From Thermohalobaculum sp039816045 (lineage in GTDB: Bacteria > Pseudomonadota > Alphaproteobacteria > Rhodobacterales > Rhodobacteraceae): DNA of 64,000 bases. Under the pieces are notes generated by a model. It saw only the letters and a program-made list of their open reading frames with translations. It was not told where the DNA came from and did no database searches. This document shows positions 1 to 7,575 of the stretch, in pieces. The stretch spans positions 26,574 to 90,573 of the forward strand of contig JBCBYB010000017.1 of the NCBI GenBank assembly GCA_039816045.1, in the 5' to 3' direction. Made by a program: the position numbers and the translations under genes. Position 1 is the stretch's first letter. Every line of letters starts with the position of its first letter.

Positions 1-40
1 CGAGCTCGCTCTCGTAGTATTTGAGCAGACGGGTATCCAT
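1..40 (-). CDS. tssF: TssF, type VI secretion baseplate subunit (N-terminal 13 codons only)
   Basis: Only the first codons lie in the window; the gene continues past the left edge. The minus strand reads MDTRLLKYYESEL from an ATG at 40. This matches the characteristic start of TssF proteins, which open with a short MDxRLLxYYxxEL helix. TssF is part of the T6SS baseplate wedge with TssE, TssG and TssK. It begins 11 nt after the tssE stop, so the two are co-transcribed. The call rests on the short N-terminal motif plus its position directly downstream of tssE. Confidence 0.8.
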   Translation of the reverse strand, partial: MDTRLLKYYESEL

Positions 41-51
41 CGCAGACCGGC

Positions 52-549
52 CTAACTCTCGTTCCGCACGGTGATCTTGCCACCGGCGAGATCAAGCTCT
101 GTGCGCATATAGAGCTCCATAGGCAAGGGATGCGCCCAAAGCTCGCCCCGTATCTCCAGCACGATCACCACATCGCTGCCGATGTCCTGTTCCGCAAGCC
201 GGATATCCAGCGTACCCGGAATAATCCGTGGTTCGAACATCTCCACGGATTTCTTCAGCGCCCTTTGCAAGTTCATCGCCTTGGAGCGACCAATCTGCAT
301 GCCGGCAATGTCAGGGATTCCGTAGTTCACCACCGAAGACGCGATCCGAGGATAGGCTTCCAAGTCTTCAACGGCCGAGAAATTGGTCGTGTTGAACAGG
401 TTGCTGAGGTCCCGGAGCACGATGGCACGAAGACGACGCATGTCGATCACGCGCTCGTCCCGGCTTTCTCCCTGTTCCTCGGGAGACATGTCGGTTAGAC
501 GATCAAGCAGCGAGGGTTGCAGACGCTCGGATGCGAGCTTCTCATCCAT
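52..549 (-). CDS. tssE: TssE, gp25-like type VI secretion baseplate protein
   Basis: The product is 165 aa from the ATG at 549, a usual length for TssE. TssE resembles phage T4 gp25 and sits in the baseplate, where sheath polymerisation starts. The frame is open further upstream, but MDEKLASERLQPSLLDRLTD is the typical TssE beginning (xxxRLQPSLLDRLTDxxP). Starting at 549 gives an 8-nt overlap (ATGGATGA) with the stop of the upstream tagJ gene. The conserved gp25 core (RDLSNLFNTTN, then YPRIASSVVNYGIPD) lies at about residues 45-80. It belongs to the tssABC-hcp-tagJ-tssEF transcription unit. Confidence 0.93.
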   Translation of the reverse strand: MDEKLASERLQPSLLDRLTDMSPEEQGESRDERVIDMRRLRAIVLRDLSNLFNTTNFSAVEDLEAYPRIASSVVNYGIPDIAGMQIGRSKAMNLQRALKKSVEMFEPRIIPGTLDIRLAEQDIGSDVVIVLEIRGELWAHPLPMELYMRTELDLAGGKITVRNES

Positions 550-1384
550 CGCCGGGCTCCGCCTCCGTTTCGCCTTCCTCAGGAGCTTCTGGCGCCTCAA
601 CATCGAGAGACAAAGCGCGGATGTCCATAAGAGCGATATCGTCGGCGTCGGTCGCCAACACGCGTTGACCTATCCCGACAAAGGTGTCTGACCCCACATC
701 CGCCCAGTCGGTTGCACGCGACAAGCGGTGCGCATTGGTCCAAGTCTCGGACAAGCCAGGATAACGCGTCGGTATCAGCGCAGGAACTTGCCCGCCATTC
801 GCCCATGTTACGGTCGCGGGCGTCCAGACCGCGTCCCGAAGGTCAGTCGGTTCGTCCATCTCGATCGAAGAGATGCAATTGAACGGCGCCCAGTAATAGC
901 GCCCGTTCATAATCACCTCAAGAACGGGACCAAGGCGCATGTCCGCGTCGGCAATCCACTCGAAGGCCGTATCGTTGGCTTTGCCGGATGTCGTCGGAGC
1001 CGTTTCGAACGCCTCCTCTCTCAACCCCGCGGCACTCGCTGCATCCCCACGCCCGAGCGCGCCTACGGCTTCGATCAGCAGCGCAATCCACTTCTGCGGC
1101 TCACCAAAGACAAGCGGCGGCGTTTCCCCCTTGAACACCCGCTCGCGGATCAACTCACAGCCGATCGCCTCACGATAGGTCTGCGCCATCGGCAAGGCGG
1201 CTTCATCCATCTTGCCGCACACACGGAGCTGTGTCAGAGCGCGATCCCAATCTCCGAGCGCGCAGTGAAGCTGGAAGAGGAAGATGCGCAACTTCGAATC
1301 TGCAGGAGACTTGCGAACTTGGTCCTGGAGATCCTCAAGCGCTGCGTTCAAATCACCGGACTGAAGCAATTCAAGCGCAGTCAT
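542..1384 (-). CDS. tagJ: TagJ/ImpE-family type VI secretion accessory protein
   Basis: The product is 280 aa. The N-terminal ~100 residues form helical TPR-like repeats (LLQSGDLNAALEDLQDQVRK, then RIFLFQLHCALGDWDRALTQL). The later half carries the family's YYWAPFNCISSIEMDEPTDLRD segment and ends in an acidic Glu-rich tail. ImpE/TagJ proteins bind the N-terminal helix of the sheath protein TssB in T6SS types that carry them. Here it sits between the hcp genes and tssE, the standard position in tagJ-containing clusters, and overlaps tssE by 8 nt. A stand-alone TPR protein is possible, but family and context agree. Confidence 0.88.
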   Translation of the reverse strand: MTALELLQSGDLNAALEDLQDQVRKSPADSKLRIFLFQLHCALGDWDRALTQLRVCGKMDEAALPMAQTYREAIGCELIRERVFKGETPPLVFGEPQKWIALLIEAVGALGRGDAASAAGLREEAFETAPTTSGKANDTAFEWIADADMRLGPVLEVIMNGRYYWAPFNCISSIEMDEPTDLRDAVWTPATVTWANGGQVPALIPTRYPGLSETWTNAHRLSRATDWADVGSDTFVGIGQRVLATDADDIALMDIRALSLDVEAPEAPEEGETEAEPGDG

Positions 1385-1420
1385 AACACTCCAATCGTTC
1401 GTCGTGCGAACCCGTTGACA

Positions 1421-1975
1421 TCATCCCGACCATTCCTCGTTTTTCTCGCGGTCCCAACCTGTCGTCGAGACCTCGTAAACATCACCATCTGTCGCCTGTT
1501 CATAATAGGTGATCTTGATCCGAACATACTCGACCGTTACCGAATCTGTTGGCTCGGAGTCGTCGGACTGCTCAGTATTCACCTTTGTGACAATAGCATC
1601 TTCCATCTCTATGAACATATAGGTGAGGCCATTGCGGCGAAGCTCAATCTTTGCCCACTTGTACTTAAGGCCCTTAGCACAGGCGTGAATAAGATCGGGT
1701 GTGGCACGATCAGTCAGCTTTTTAACGGTAATTGCCTCGAGCTTGGCCTTTCCCGCTTCCTCGTCGGACCCTCCCGACGGAGCGTTAACGCCAGTGCCAA
1801 TCTTCTGATCGTTCTGAATATTGAAACCAAACGTTGAAATAGAAAACGCCTTACGCTCTTTCGGTGATTTCGAAGTCGGACCAAGCCCCTTCCGATTATC
1901 TGTGGACTCGCCGTTGATAGCCTTCGGTTTGAGGTCGAAATACAGAAAGGCGTCATCAGTATCATCCGTCGCCAT
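1421..1975 (-). CDS. hcp: Hcp-family T6SS tube protein, second copy
   Basis: The product is 184 aa with no signal peptide. It shows the Hcp pattern: an early YFDLKPKAINGES strand, a central KLEAITVKKLTDRATPDL segment, then IELRRNGLTYMFIEMEDAIV and a C-terminal VTVEYVRIKITYY strand. Hcp forms stacked hexameric rings that make the expelled inner tube. It shares the KKLTDxAT and ELRRxG motifs with the neighbouring 182-aa Hcp, but the two sequences differ clearly elsewhere. It is separated from that copy by 232 bp containing several inverted repeats. An AAGGGAG ribosome site lies upstream of the ATG at 1975. Confidence 0.88.
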   Translation of the reverse strand: MATDDTDDAFLYFDLKPKAINGESTDNRKGLGPTSKSPKERKAFSISTFGFNIQNDQKIGTGVNAPSGGSDEEAGKAKLEAITVKKLTDRATPDLIHACAKGLKYKWAKIELRRNGLTYMFIEMEDAIVTKVNTEQSDDSEPTDSVTVEYVRIKITYYEQATDGDVYEVSTTGWDREKNEEWSG

Positions 1976-2054
1976 CAGTCTCTATGCTCCCTTGGAAAAT
2001 CTCAGTCGGTCATCTTTAATGTGAGCGATGAAAAACACGCGCACCTAAAACGAC

Positions 2055-2089
2055 GGGCTTGGGCAAAGCGAACCGCCATGCCCAAGCCC
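2055..2089 (-). terminator. Stem-loop downstream of the first hcp gene
   Basis: A perfect 10-bp inverted repeat (GGGCTTGGGC and GCCCAAGCCC) with a 15-nt loop lies between the two hcp genes. On the minus strand it is followed within four bases by TTTT. This resembles a leaky intrinsic terminator or an RNA-stabilising 3' structure that would set the dose of the first Hcp relative to downstream genes. Confidence 0.4.
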
Positions 2090-2207
2090 TTCCTATCTGC
2101 GGTTTGAACGCTCATTCTTCACGTCCAGACAAGACGGGTCCTCCAAGCGGCGGCACCCCGGTGTACGGGGTCAGATCAGAGCCCAACCCCGTATCCCGCT
2201 TACGTCA

Positions 2208-2756
2208 TTACAGCGACGTGACTTCGTACTCGCTCGCATTGGTCACGCGGCTGAACGGAATCTCATCGGTCGGGCCGGCGGCGATATCGCCCGATGCGTC
2301 TTGAGCGAAGTACTCGACATTGATCGCACCCCAATCAACGACGAAGCTGTCCTCGGACTCATCATCGCCCGACGCCGTGGTCTCCATCTCGGCAATAATG
2401 CACATCTTGAACTTGAAGCGCATAAAGGTCGCGCCGCTCCGGCGGAGCTCAAGGACGACCTCCTCGAAATGCGCCCCCAGGATCATCGCCTTGTACAGGC
2501 TGCAGGTTGCAGCATCTGTGAGCTTCTTCATCGTCAGACGCTCGAACTTACACTTGCCTGCGCCACCTGCACCCGTGGTGGAGGACCCGATTGCAGTGGA
2601 GTTCTCCCCCTTCACGTTGAACTCAGAGAGTTCGAAGGCGTTGTTGCCTGACAAGGCGGAGTCCTGGCTCTCGCCCCGGATTTCGATCGCACCTTGAGTG
2701 GGTGTGTTGCCGCCAGTGAAATAGCAGATGTAGTCGTATGCTTGAGAGTCAGCCAT
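2208..2756 (-). CDS. hcp: Hcp-family T6SS tube protein, first copy
   Basis: The product is 182 aa without a signal peptide. Hcp signatures are an early GAIEIRGESQDSA segment, the FERLTMKKLTDAATCSLYKA block around residues 70-90, then VVLELRRSGATFMRFKFKM and a late VDWGAINVEYF strand. It follows tssC, which is the common tssB-tssC-hcp order. A GAGGAGTGAAG ribosome site precedes the ATG at 2756. This copy has a longer Ser/Gly-rich loop (about residues 48-65) than the next Hcp. It may serve as the structural tube protein or as a carrier with its own cargo preference. Confidence 0.9.
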   Translation of the reverse strand: MADSQAYDYICYFTGGNTPTQGAIEIRGESQDSALSGNNAFELSEFNVKGENSTAIGSSTTGAGGAGKCKFERLTMKKLTDAATCSLYKAMILGAHFEEVVLELRRSGATFMRFKFKMCIIAEMETTASGDDESEDSFVVDWGAINVEYFAQDASGDIAAGPTDEIPFSRVTNASEYEVTSL

Positions 2757-2834
2757 GTGTCTTCACTCCTCTAGAAATGCCGAATAGCCGGCTAAGATAA
2801 CCAAACGGCGACCATCGCCGCGTGATCCAACTGA

Positions 2835-4331
2835 TCAACCGCCCTTTTCCGAGGGCAGTTTAGAAACCAACCTGAGAGAGACGGTAAGACCCTCAAGCTG
2901 GTAGTGGGGGCGAAGGAAAAACTTTGATGAGTAATATCCTGGGTTTCCTTCAACCTCCTCGACGACGACTTCGGCGGCGGCGAGCGGCTTCTTAGCCTTT
3001 GTCGTTTCAGTCGACGTCTCAGAGTTCAAATCGACATACTGGCTGATCCATTTCTGGAGCCAGCGTTGCATCTCGGCCCGCTCCTTGAATGAGCCAATCT
3101 TGTCGCGGACCATGCACTTCAGGTAGTGAGCGAAGCGGCAGGTCGCAAAGAGGTAGGGCAGCCGAGCCGAGAGATTGGCGTTGGCTGTTGCATCCGGGTC
3201 ATCATACTCGGTGGGCTTCTGCAAAGACTGCGCACCGATGAATGCCGCCATGTCCGAATTCTTGCGGTGGATAAGCGGCATCATACCGTTCTTCGCAAGC
3301 TCAGCTTCGCGGCGATCCGAGATCGCGATCTCGGTCGGGCATTTCATGTCCACACCGCCATCGTCAGACGGGAAGGTGTGGGTTGGCAGGTTTGGCACTG
3401 CGCCGCCGCTCTCGACACCACGGATCCGGGTACACCAGCCATAGAGCTTGAAGGCCCGGTTGATGTTGACCGCCATACCGTAGGCCGCGTTGACCCACGA
3501 ATACTTGCCGTGGTCGGAGCCGTCGGTGTCCTCCTCGAAATCGAACTCCTCCACAGGGTCCGTCTTGGCGCCGTAGGGGTAGCGACCGAGGAACCGCGGC
3601 ATCGCCAGACCGATATACCGGCTGTCGTCGCTTTCGCGCAGGGACCGCCAAGGGGCATACTCAGGCGTCTGGAAGATCTTGGTCAGATCGCGCGGATTGG
3701 AGAGCTCCTGCCAGCTGTCCATTTGGAACAGTGTCGGGTTCGGTGCGGCCAGGAACGGCGCATGCGCTGCGGCAGCGACCTTGCTCATTTCGCCAAGCAG
3801 CTCGACATCCGGCGGGCTATGGTCGAAGTAGTAATCGCCAACGAGGCAGCCATACGGCTCGCCACCAAACTGACCGTATTCCTCTTCATAGACCTTCTTG
3901 AAGATCGGCGACTGATCCCAGGCAGTCCCCTTGAACTTCTTGAGGGTCTTGTGCAGGTCCCGCTTCGAGATGTTCATCACGCGGATCTTGAGCATCTCAT
4001 CGGTTTCGGTGTTGTTGATGAGATAGTGCAGACCGCGCCAGGAGCTCTCGAGCTTCTGGAAATCCGGATGGTGAAGGATCTCGTTGATCTGCTCCGTCAG
4101 CTTCTTATCGATCACGGCGATGATCGACTCGATGGAGGCCAGCGCGTCATTCGAAATGAGCGCGGTGTTCTCGAGCGCATGCTCGGCGAGCGTCTTGACC
4201 GCTTCCTCGACCGCAGAGCGTGCGTTGTCCGACTTGGGACGAAACTCTTTCTCGAGAAGCTGGCTTAGCTCGTCCGGGGCAAAGGACGTGGCGCCTTCAG
4301 CAGCGCCGGCTTGGGCTTCGGTATCGACCAT
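2835..4331 (-). CDS. tssC: TssC (VipB), large contractile sheath subunit of T6SS
   Basis: The product is 498 aa, full length for the TssC/VipB/EvpB family. TssC and TssB polymerise into the contractile sheath around the Hcp tube. Recognisable blocks are LESSWRGLHYLINNTETDE near residues 100-118, FGGEPYGCLVGDYYFDH near 155-171 and the PRFLGRYPYG motif near residue 245. The C-terminal region holds LPYLFATCRFAHYLKCMVRD and a final SLRLVSKLP strand. It starts 3 nt after the tssB stop, so the two subunits are translationally linked. No frameshift is visible. Confidence 0.97.
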   Translation of the reverse strand: MVDTEAQAGAAEGATSFAPDELSQLLEKEFRPKSDNARSAVEEAVKTLAEHALENTALISNDALASIESIIAVIDKKLTEQINEILHHPDFQKLESSWRGLHYLINNTETDEMLKIRVMNISKRDLHKTLKKFKGTAWDQSPIFKKVYEEEYGQFGGEPYGCLVGDYYFDHSPPDVELLGEMSKVAAAAHAPFLAAPNPTLFQMDSWQELSNPRDLTKIFQTPEYAPWRSLRESDDSRYIGLAMPRFLGRYPYGAKTDPVEEFDFEEDTDGSDHGKYSWVNAAYGMAVNINRAFKLYGWCTRIRGVESGGAVPNLPTHTFPSDDGGVDMKCPTEIAISDRREAELAKNGMMPLIHRKNSDMAAFIGAQSLQKPTEYDDPDATANANLSARLPYLFATCRFAHYLKCMVRDKIGSFKERAEMQRWLQKWISQYVDLNSETSTETTKAKKPLAAAEVVVEEVEGNPGYYSSKFFLRPHYQLEGLTVSLRLVSKLPSEKGG

Positions 4332-4334
4332 CCC

Positions 4335-4853
4335 TTACTCCTCCTTCTGCTCGTCTTCCGGCTTCGGCGCCGAACTCAGCGCCGACATGAGGCTCGGATC
4401 AGCCATCACTTTGGAGATGAGTTCCTCGGCACCGGATTTGCCGTCCATGTAGGTGACCAGGTTTGCGAGTTGCGTGCGCGCATCGAAGAGTTTGCGCAGC
4501 GGTTCAACTTTTCTCGCAATCGCGGCCGGCGAGAAGTCATCCATGCTCTCGAACGTCAGATCGACCATCATGTTGCCTTCGCCGGTCAGCGTGTTCGGGA
4601 CCGGGAACGCCACCCGCGGCTTCATCGACTTCATACGACTGTCGAAGTTGTCGACATCGATCTCAAGAAACTTCCGATCATTCACCGGAGGAAGCGGATC
4701 TTCCGGTTTGCCGCTGAGATCGGCCATCACACCCATCACGAAGGGGAGCTGGACCTTCTTCTCGGCCCCGTAGACCTCAACATCGTACTCGATCTGAACG
4801 CGCGGGGCGCGATTGCGAGCAATAAATTTCTGGCTGCTTCCGCCCATAGTCAC
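4335..4853 (-). CDS. tssB: TssB (VipA), small contractile sheath subunit of T6SS
   Basis: The product is 172 aa, normal for TssB/VipA. It begins with the family's SSQKFIARNRAPRVQIEYDV segment, followed by LPFVMGVMADLSG near residues 36-48 and a VDNFDSRMKSMKPR block. The C-terminal helix (residues 135-172) is acidic. TssB pairs with TssC to build the sheath, and its N-terminal part is the known docking site for TagJ, whose gene is also here. A 116-bp gap containing an inverted repeat separates it from tssA. The ATG at 4853 is preceded by GGGGAGATGTG. Confidence 0.96.
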   Translation of the reverse strand: MTMGGSSQKFIARNRAPRVQIEYDVEVYGAEKKVQLPFVMGVMADLSGKPEDPLPPVNDRKFLEIDVDNFDSRMKSMKPRVAFPVPNTLTGEGNMMVDLTFESMDDFSPAAIARKVEPLRKLFDARTQLANLVTYMDGKSGAEELISKVMADPSLMSALSSAPKPEDEQKEE

Positions 4854-4896
4854 ATCTCCCCAGATTTCACTCGTTCCAACTTAACCCAGCCACCCT

Positions 4897-4919
4897 CAGG
4901 ATCGTCAAGAAAGATCCTG
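4897..4919 (-). other. Inverted repeat in the tssA-tssB gap
   Basis: A perfect 7-bp repeat (CAGGATC and GATCCTG) with a 9-nt loop lies upstream of tssB. There is no T-run after it on the minus strand, so it is not a clear terminator. It could modulate or stabilise the downstream tssB message. Confidence 0.3.
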
Positions 4920-4969
4920 GATCAAGCTGCGCCGCCCCCCCGGTCACGTCGCTTCTGTCGCACCATTGT

Positions 4970-6028
4970 TCAGCCATCCTCGGGCTTTCCTGCCACGGTC
5001 TTGACTTGTTCGAGACCGCCCGGGGCCAAATCCTCCAGGATCGCCATGAAATCGGCCATGACCAATTTCTGCGCGCGCTTGAGGATCAACGGGACCGGGC
5101 TCGATGGCTCGTTCTTGGCATAGTAATCGCAAATCTTGTCGATGGCGGTCAGCACGTCCTTGCGGCTCTCGATCATGCCAACACCCCTTGGCTGAGCCGT
5201 TCGGGCTGCTGGCGCCGCGGAAACCGCGCCCTCCGTATCGCCGTCGGCGGCATCCTCCGTGTCCGCTTCTTCGGGTTCGGCGTCGTCTTCGAGCGCTGCG
5301 CCACCGAACTCGTTGAGCGCGTTCTCAAGGTCTCTCAGCAAGCGTGCAAGCGGCACCATGTCCGGACCGAGCCCGGGCAGTTTGTCGTCGAACACCGTCT
5401 CGATTGCCTTGAGGTCGGCGCGGGCGTTCTTGACCGCTGTGAGATTGGATTGCGTCTGCTCTGGTGGCGTGTCGAGAAAAGCCGAGCTGATCGCAGCGGT
5501 ATCGACCTGCACACCATCCGTTGCCTGATACTCGCCCTTGGCGATAAGGACTTCACGCAGCGAGAAGGTGCCGATCCGCGCCGACCCTGCGAGGGGCGTC
5601 AGCCGCAGCGCCTTCAGGATGGTGTCGGCCCCCGCGAGCCCACGCACCGCATTAACCCGGGCGGTGGGGTCATTGTCATCATCCGCGTCGAGCTGCGGAT
5701 GCACGTGATCCCAATACTCTTCCAGACAGCGCCGCGTGTAGCTCATCGCCTCGGCAATCGCCGAAATCCCGTCCATCTTGGAAGCAGCGAGGCAGTAGTA
5801 GACGATGGCCCGCAGATCCTTGCTGCGCTGGAGGACGTTCAAAGCAGCATCGCGCACTTCGCGGTAATCGGGCTCCTCAGCCTCGATCACGCTGTCGCCG
5901 ACTTGCTGTTCCTCTTTCGGCATCGCCGCCAGCTCGAGGGCAATGAAGTCCGGATCATATTCAAGGTCTTCACCGCAGGGAGCGTCGTCCCCGAAGCTTG
6001 CGAGCAAGCTATCTAAATCCAGCGCCAT
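4970..6028 (-). CDS. tssA: TssA, ImpA-N-domain T6SS cap/baseplate assembly protein
   Basis: The product is 352 aa. The first ~120 residues carry the ImpA N-terminal pattern: an LLASFGDDAPCGEDLEYDPD start, then a DYREVRDAALNVLQRSKDLR block and a LEEYWDHVHPQLDADDDNDP block. A central acidic linker (about residues 250-270) leads to a C-terminal helical region with RKDVLTAIDKICDYYAKNEP and SPVPLILKRAQKL. TssA primes and guides sheath/tube polymerisation. It is the first gene of the visible T6SS operon, with a GAGGGG ribosome site before the ATG at 6028. The operon promoter should lie in 6029-6261. Confidence 0.92.
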   Translation of the reverse strand: MALDLDSLLASFGDDAPCGEDLEYDPDFIALELAAMPKEEQQVGDSVIEAEEPDYREVRDAALNVLQRSKDLRAIVYYCLAASKMDGISAIAEAMSYTRRCLEEYWDHVHPQLDADDDNDPTARVNAVRGLAGADTILKALRLTPLAGSARIGTFSLREVLIAKGEYQATDGVQVDTAAISSAFLDTPPEQTQSNLTAVKNARADLKAIETVFDDKLPGLGPDMVPLARLLRDLENALNEFGGAALEDDAEPEEADTEDAADGDTEGAVSAAPAARTAQPRGVGMIESRKDVLTAIDKICDYYAKNEPSSPVPLILKRAQKLVMADFMAILEDLAPGGLEQVKTVAGKPEDG

Positions 6029-6261
6029 ACCGTACCCCTCGAATATGCGGCGGACCCTACTCGGATAAATTCAGTCGGTCCAGAAATTCACTCAAGCAAT
6101 TTGTCGTATCAATCTGATGCATTAGAGATAGGGTAGGGGGCCCCCAGCTTGCAAGAGGGTGACGTTCGCTTGTTGCGCGCTCAGGAGATTTTCGGCAGTT
6201 TCGCAACAGTTCAAGGGCACCGCCGGTTCCAGATCGGTCCCAGAACCGGGAGAGCAGCGGC

Positions 6262-7575
6262 ATGACTGGCTTCACTCGCGCTGTGGCAGCTCTCGCCTTG
6301 GTGGTTTCGCCGATCTTGATCGCGACTTTTTATTCCCTGTTCGGGCAGGCGGCCGGGCTCAGCATGCGCATTCGCGACATGGACGGGGATTTTGTGTCCG
6401 GCATCCTGGCGGCTCTCGGGGTCCTGCTCGTGCTCCAGATCATTCCTCTGCCGGTCCGGCATCGGGCGATTCTAACCGCGCTTTGGCTCATCCGGGCCGC
6501 CGTGACCCTGGGACTGATGCTGTTCTACGAAAGCTACTACGCGGTCCTGGACGCGAAACACTATTACCACGAAGCGCTGTTCCTGAGCGATCCTTGGGCG
6601 CTGGTTGCCTATGGTGATGGCACCGAGAACATCATTGCTTTGACAAGCGTGCTGGCCGAGTTCTCGCAGTCCTACGCGGTCTTCAAGGTGCTCTACGCCG
6701 CTATCGGCCTCGCAGGCGTATACCTCAGCTACCGCGCCGTGATCCTGGCACTCGGACGCGAAAGCCATGGCATGCTGTTCATCCTCGGCCTGATGCCGAG
6801 CATCCTTTTCTGGACCTCGATCCTCGGCAAAGAGCCGATCGTCAGCCTTGGGATCGCACTCATCTGCATCGGCACTGTCGGCTATTTCGAGCGGCGCAAC
6901 GCCGCGTATCTGCTGGTCTTCGCAGCAGGCGCCCTCATCGCCGGCTTCATCCGCATGTGGCTCTTGATCATATTCCTGACCCCGTTTCTCGCCACGCTTT
7001 TTCTGTCCTCGCGCAGCCCCGCCTGGACCAAGGTCGCGCTCGGCATCCTCAGCGTGCCGCTCTTTCTGATGGCGATGCAGACCTTCTCCGACCGCTTCCA
7101 GATCGAAACGGCACAGGACCTGCTCGCGCGCTCAAATGAGATCGCGAAAAACTTCTCCACCGGCGGCTCTGCCCAGAAGCTCGACTCCAGCTTCGACTCG
7201 CTCGGCGGAATGATCGCCTTCCTGCCGCTTGGCATCTTCACCGCGCTCTTCCGGCCACTGCCGGGCGAGGTGAACAATCCCTTCGGCATCCTTGCGGGGC
7301 TGGAGAACGCGGGCATCCTGTTCCTGCTGATCTACGGGGTGTGGCGGCGAGGGGTGCGGCCCTTCACAGTAGAACCCATTCTGATATGGGCCGTGCTGAC
7401 GTTGCTGGCTTGGGCCGCCGTCTACGGGTTCGTGTCCTACTACAACCTCGGAACTGGGTTCCGCTTCCGCCAGATGGTCACACCGATCATGGTCTCCCTC
7501 GGGGTCTGGGCGGCGTTCGGACCGGCCTGGCGCGCGCCCGGCAGCGCTGGGATCAGGGCAGCGCGAACGGCGTAG
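6262..7575 (+). CDS. Polytopic inner-membrane protein of unknown function
   Basis: The product is 437 aa with about ten hydrophobic segments, beginning with one at residues 5-30 directly after the start. There is no clear family motif. The layout (many membrane helices, a soluble loop at about residues 275-315 containing an IAKNFSTGG stretch, a basic C-terminus) recalls membrane proteins of polysaccharide or glycosyl-transfer systems, but no catalytic signature is visible. It is divergent from tssA across a 233-bp gap and ends overlapping the minus-strand amidohydrolase-like gene by 23 nt. I do not recognise its function. Confidence 0.75.
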   Translation: MTGFTRAVAALALVVSPILIATFYSLFGQAAGLSMRIRDMDGDFVSGILAALGVLLVLQIIPLPVRHRAILTALWLIRAAVTLGLMLFYESYYAVLDAKHYYHEALFLSDPWALVAYGDGTENIIALTSVLAEFSQSYAVFKVLYAAIGLAGVYLSYRAVILALGRESHGMLFILGLMPSILFWTSILGKEPIVSLGIALICIGTVGYFERRNAAYLLVFAAGALIAGFIRMWLLIIFLTPFLATLFLSSRSPAWTKVALGILSVPLFLMAMQTFSDRFQIETAQDLLARSNEIAKNFSTGGSAQKLDSSFDSLGGMIAFLPLGIFTALFRPLPGEVNNPFGILAGLENAGILFLLIYGVWRRGVRPFTVEPILIWAVLTLLAWAAVYGFVSYYNLGTGFRFRQMVTPIMVSLGVWAAFGPAWRAPGSAGIRAARTA

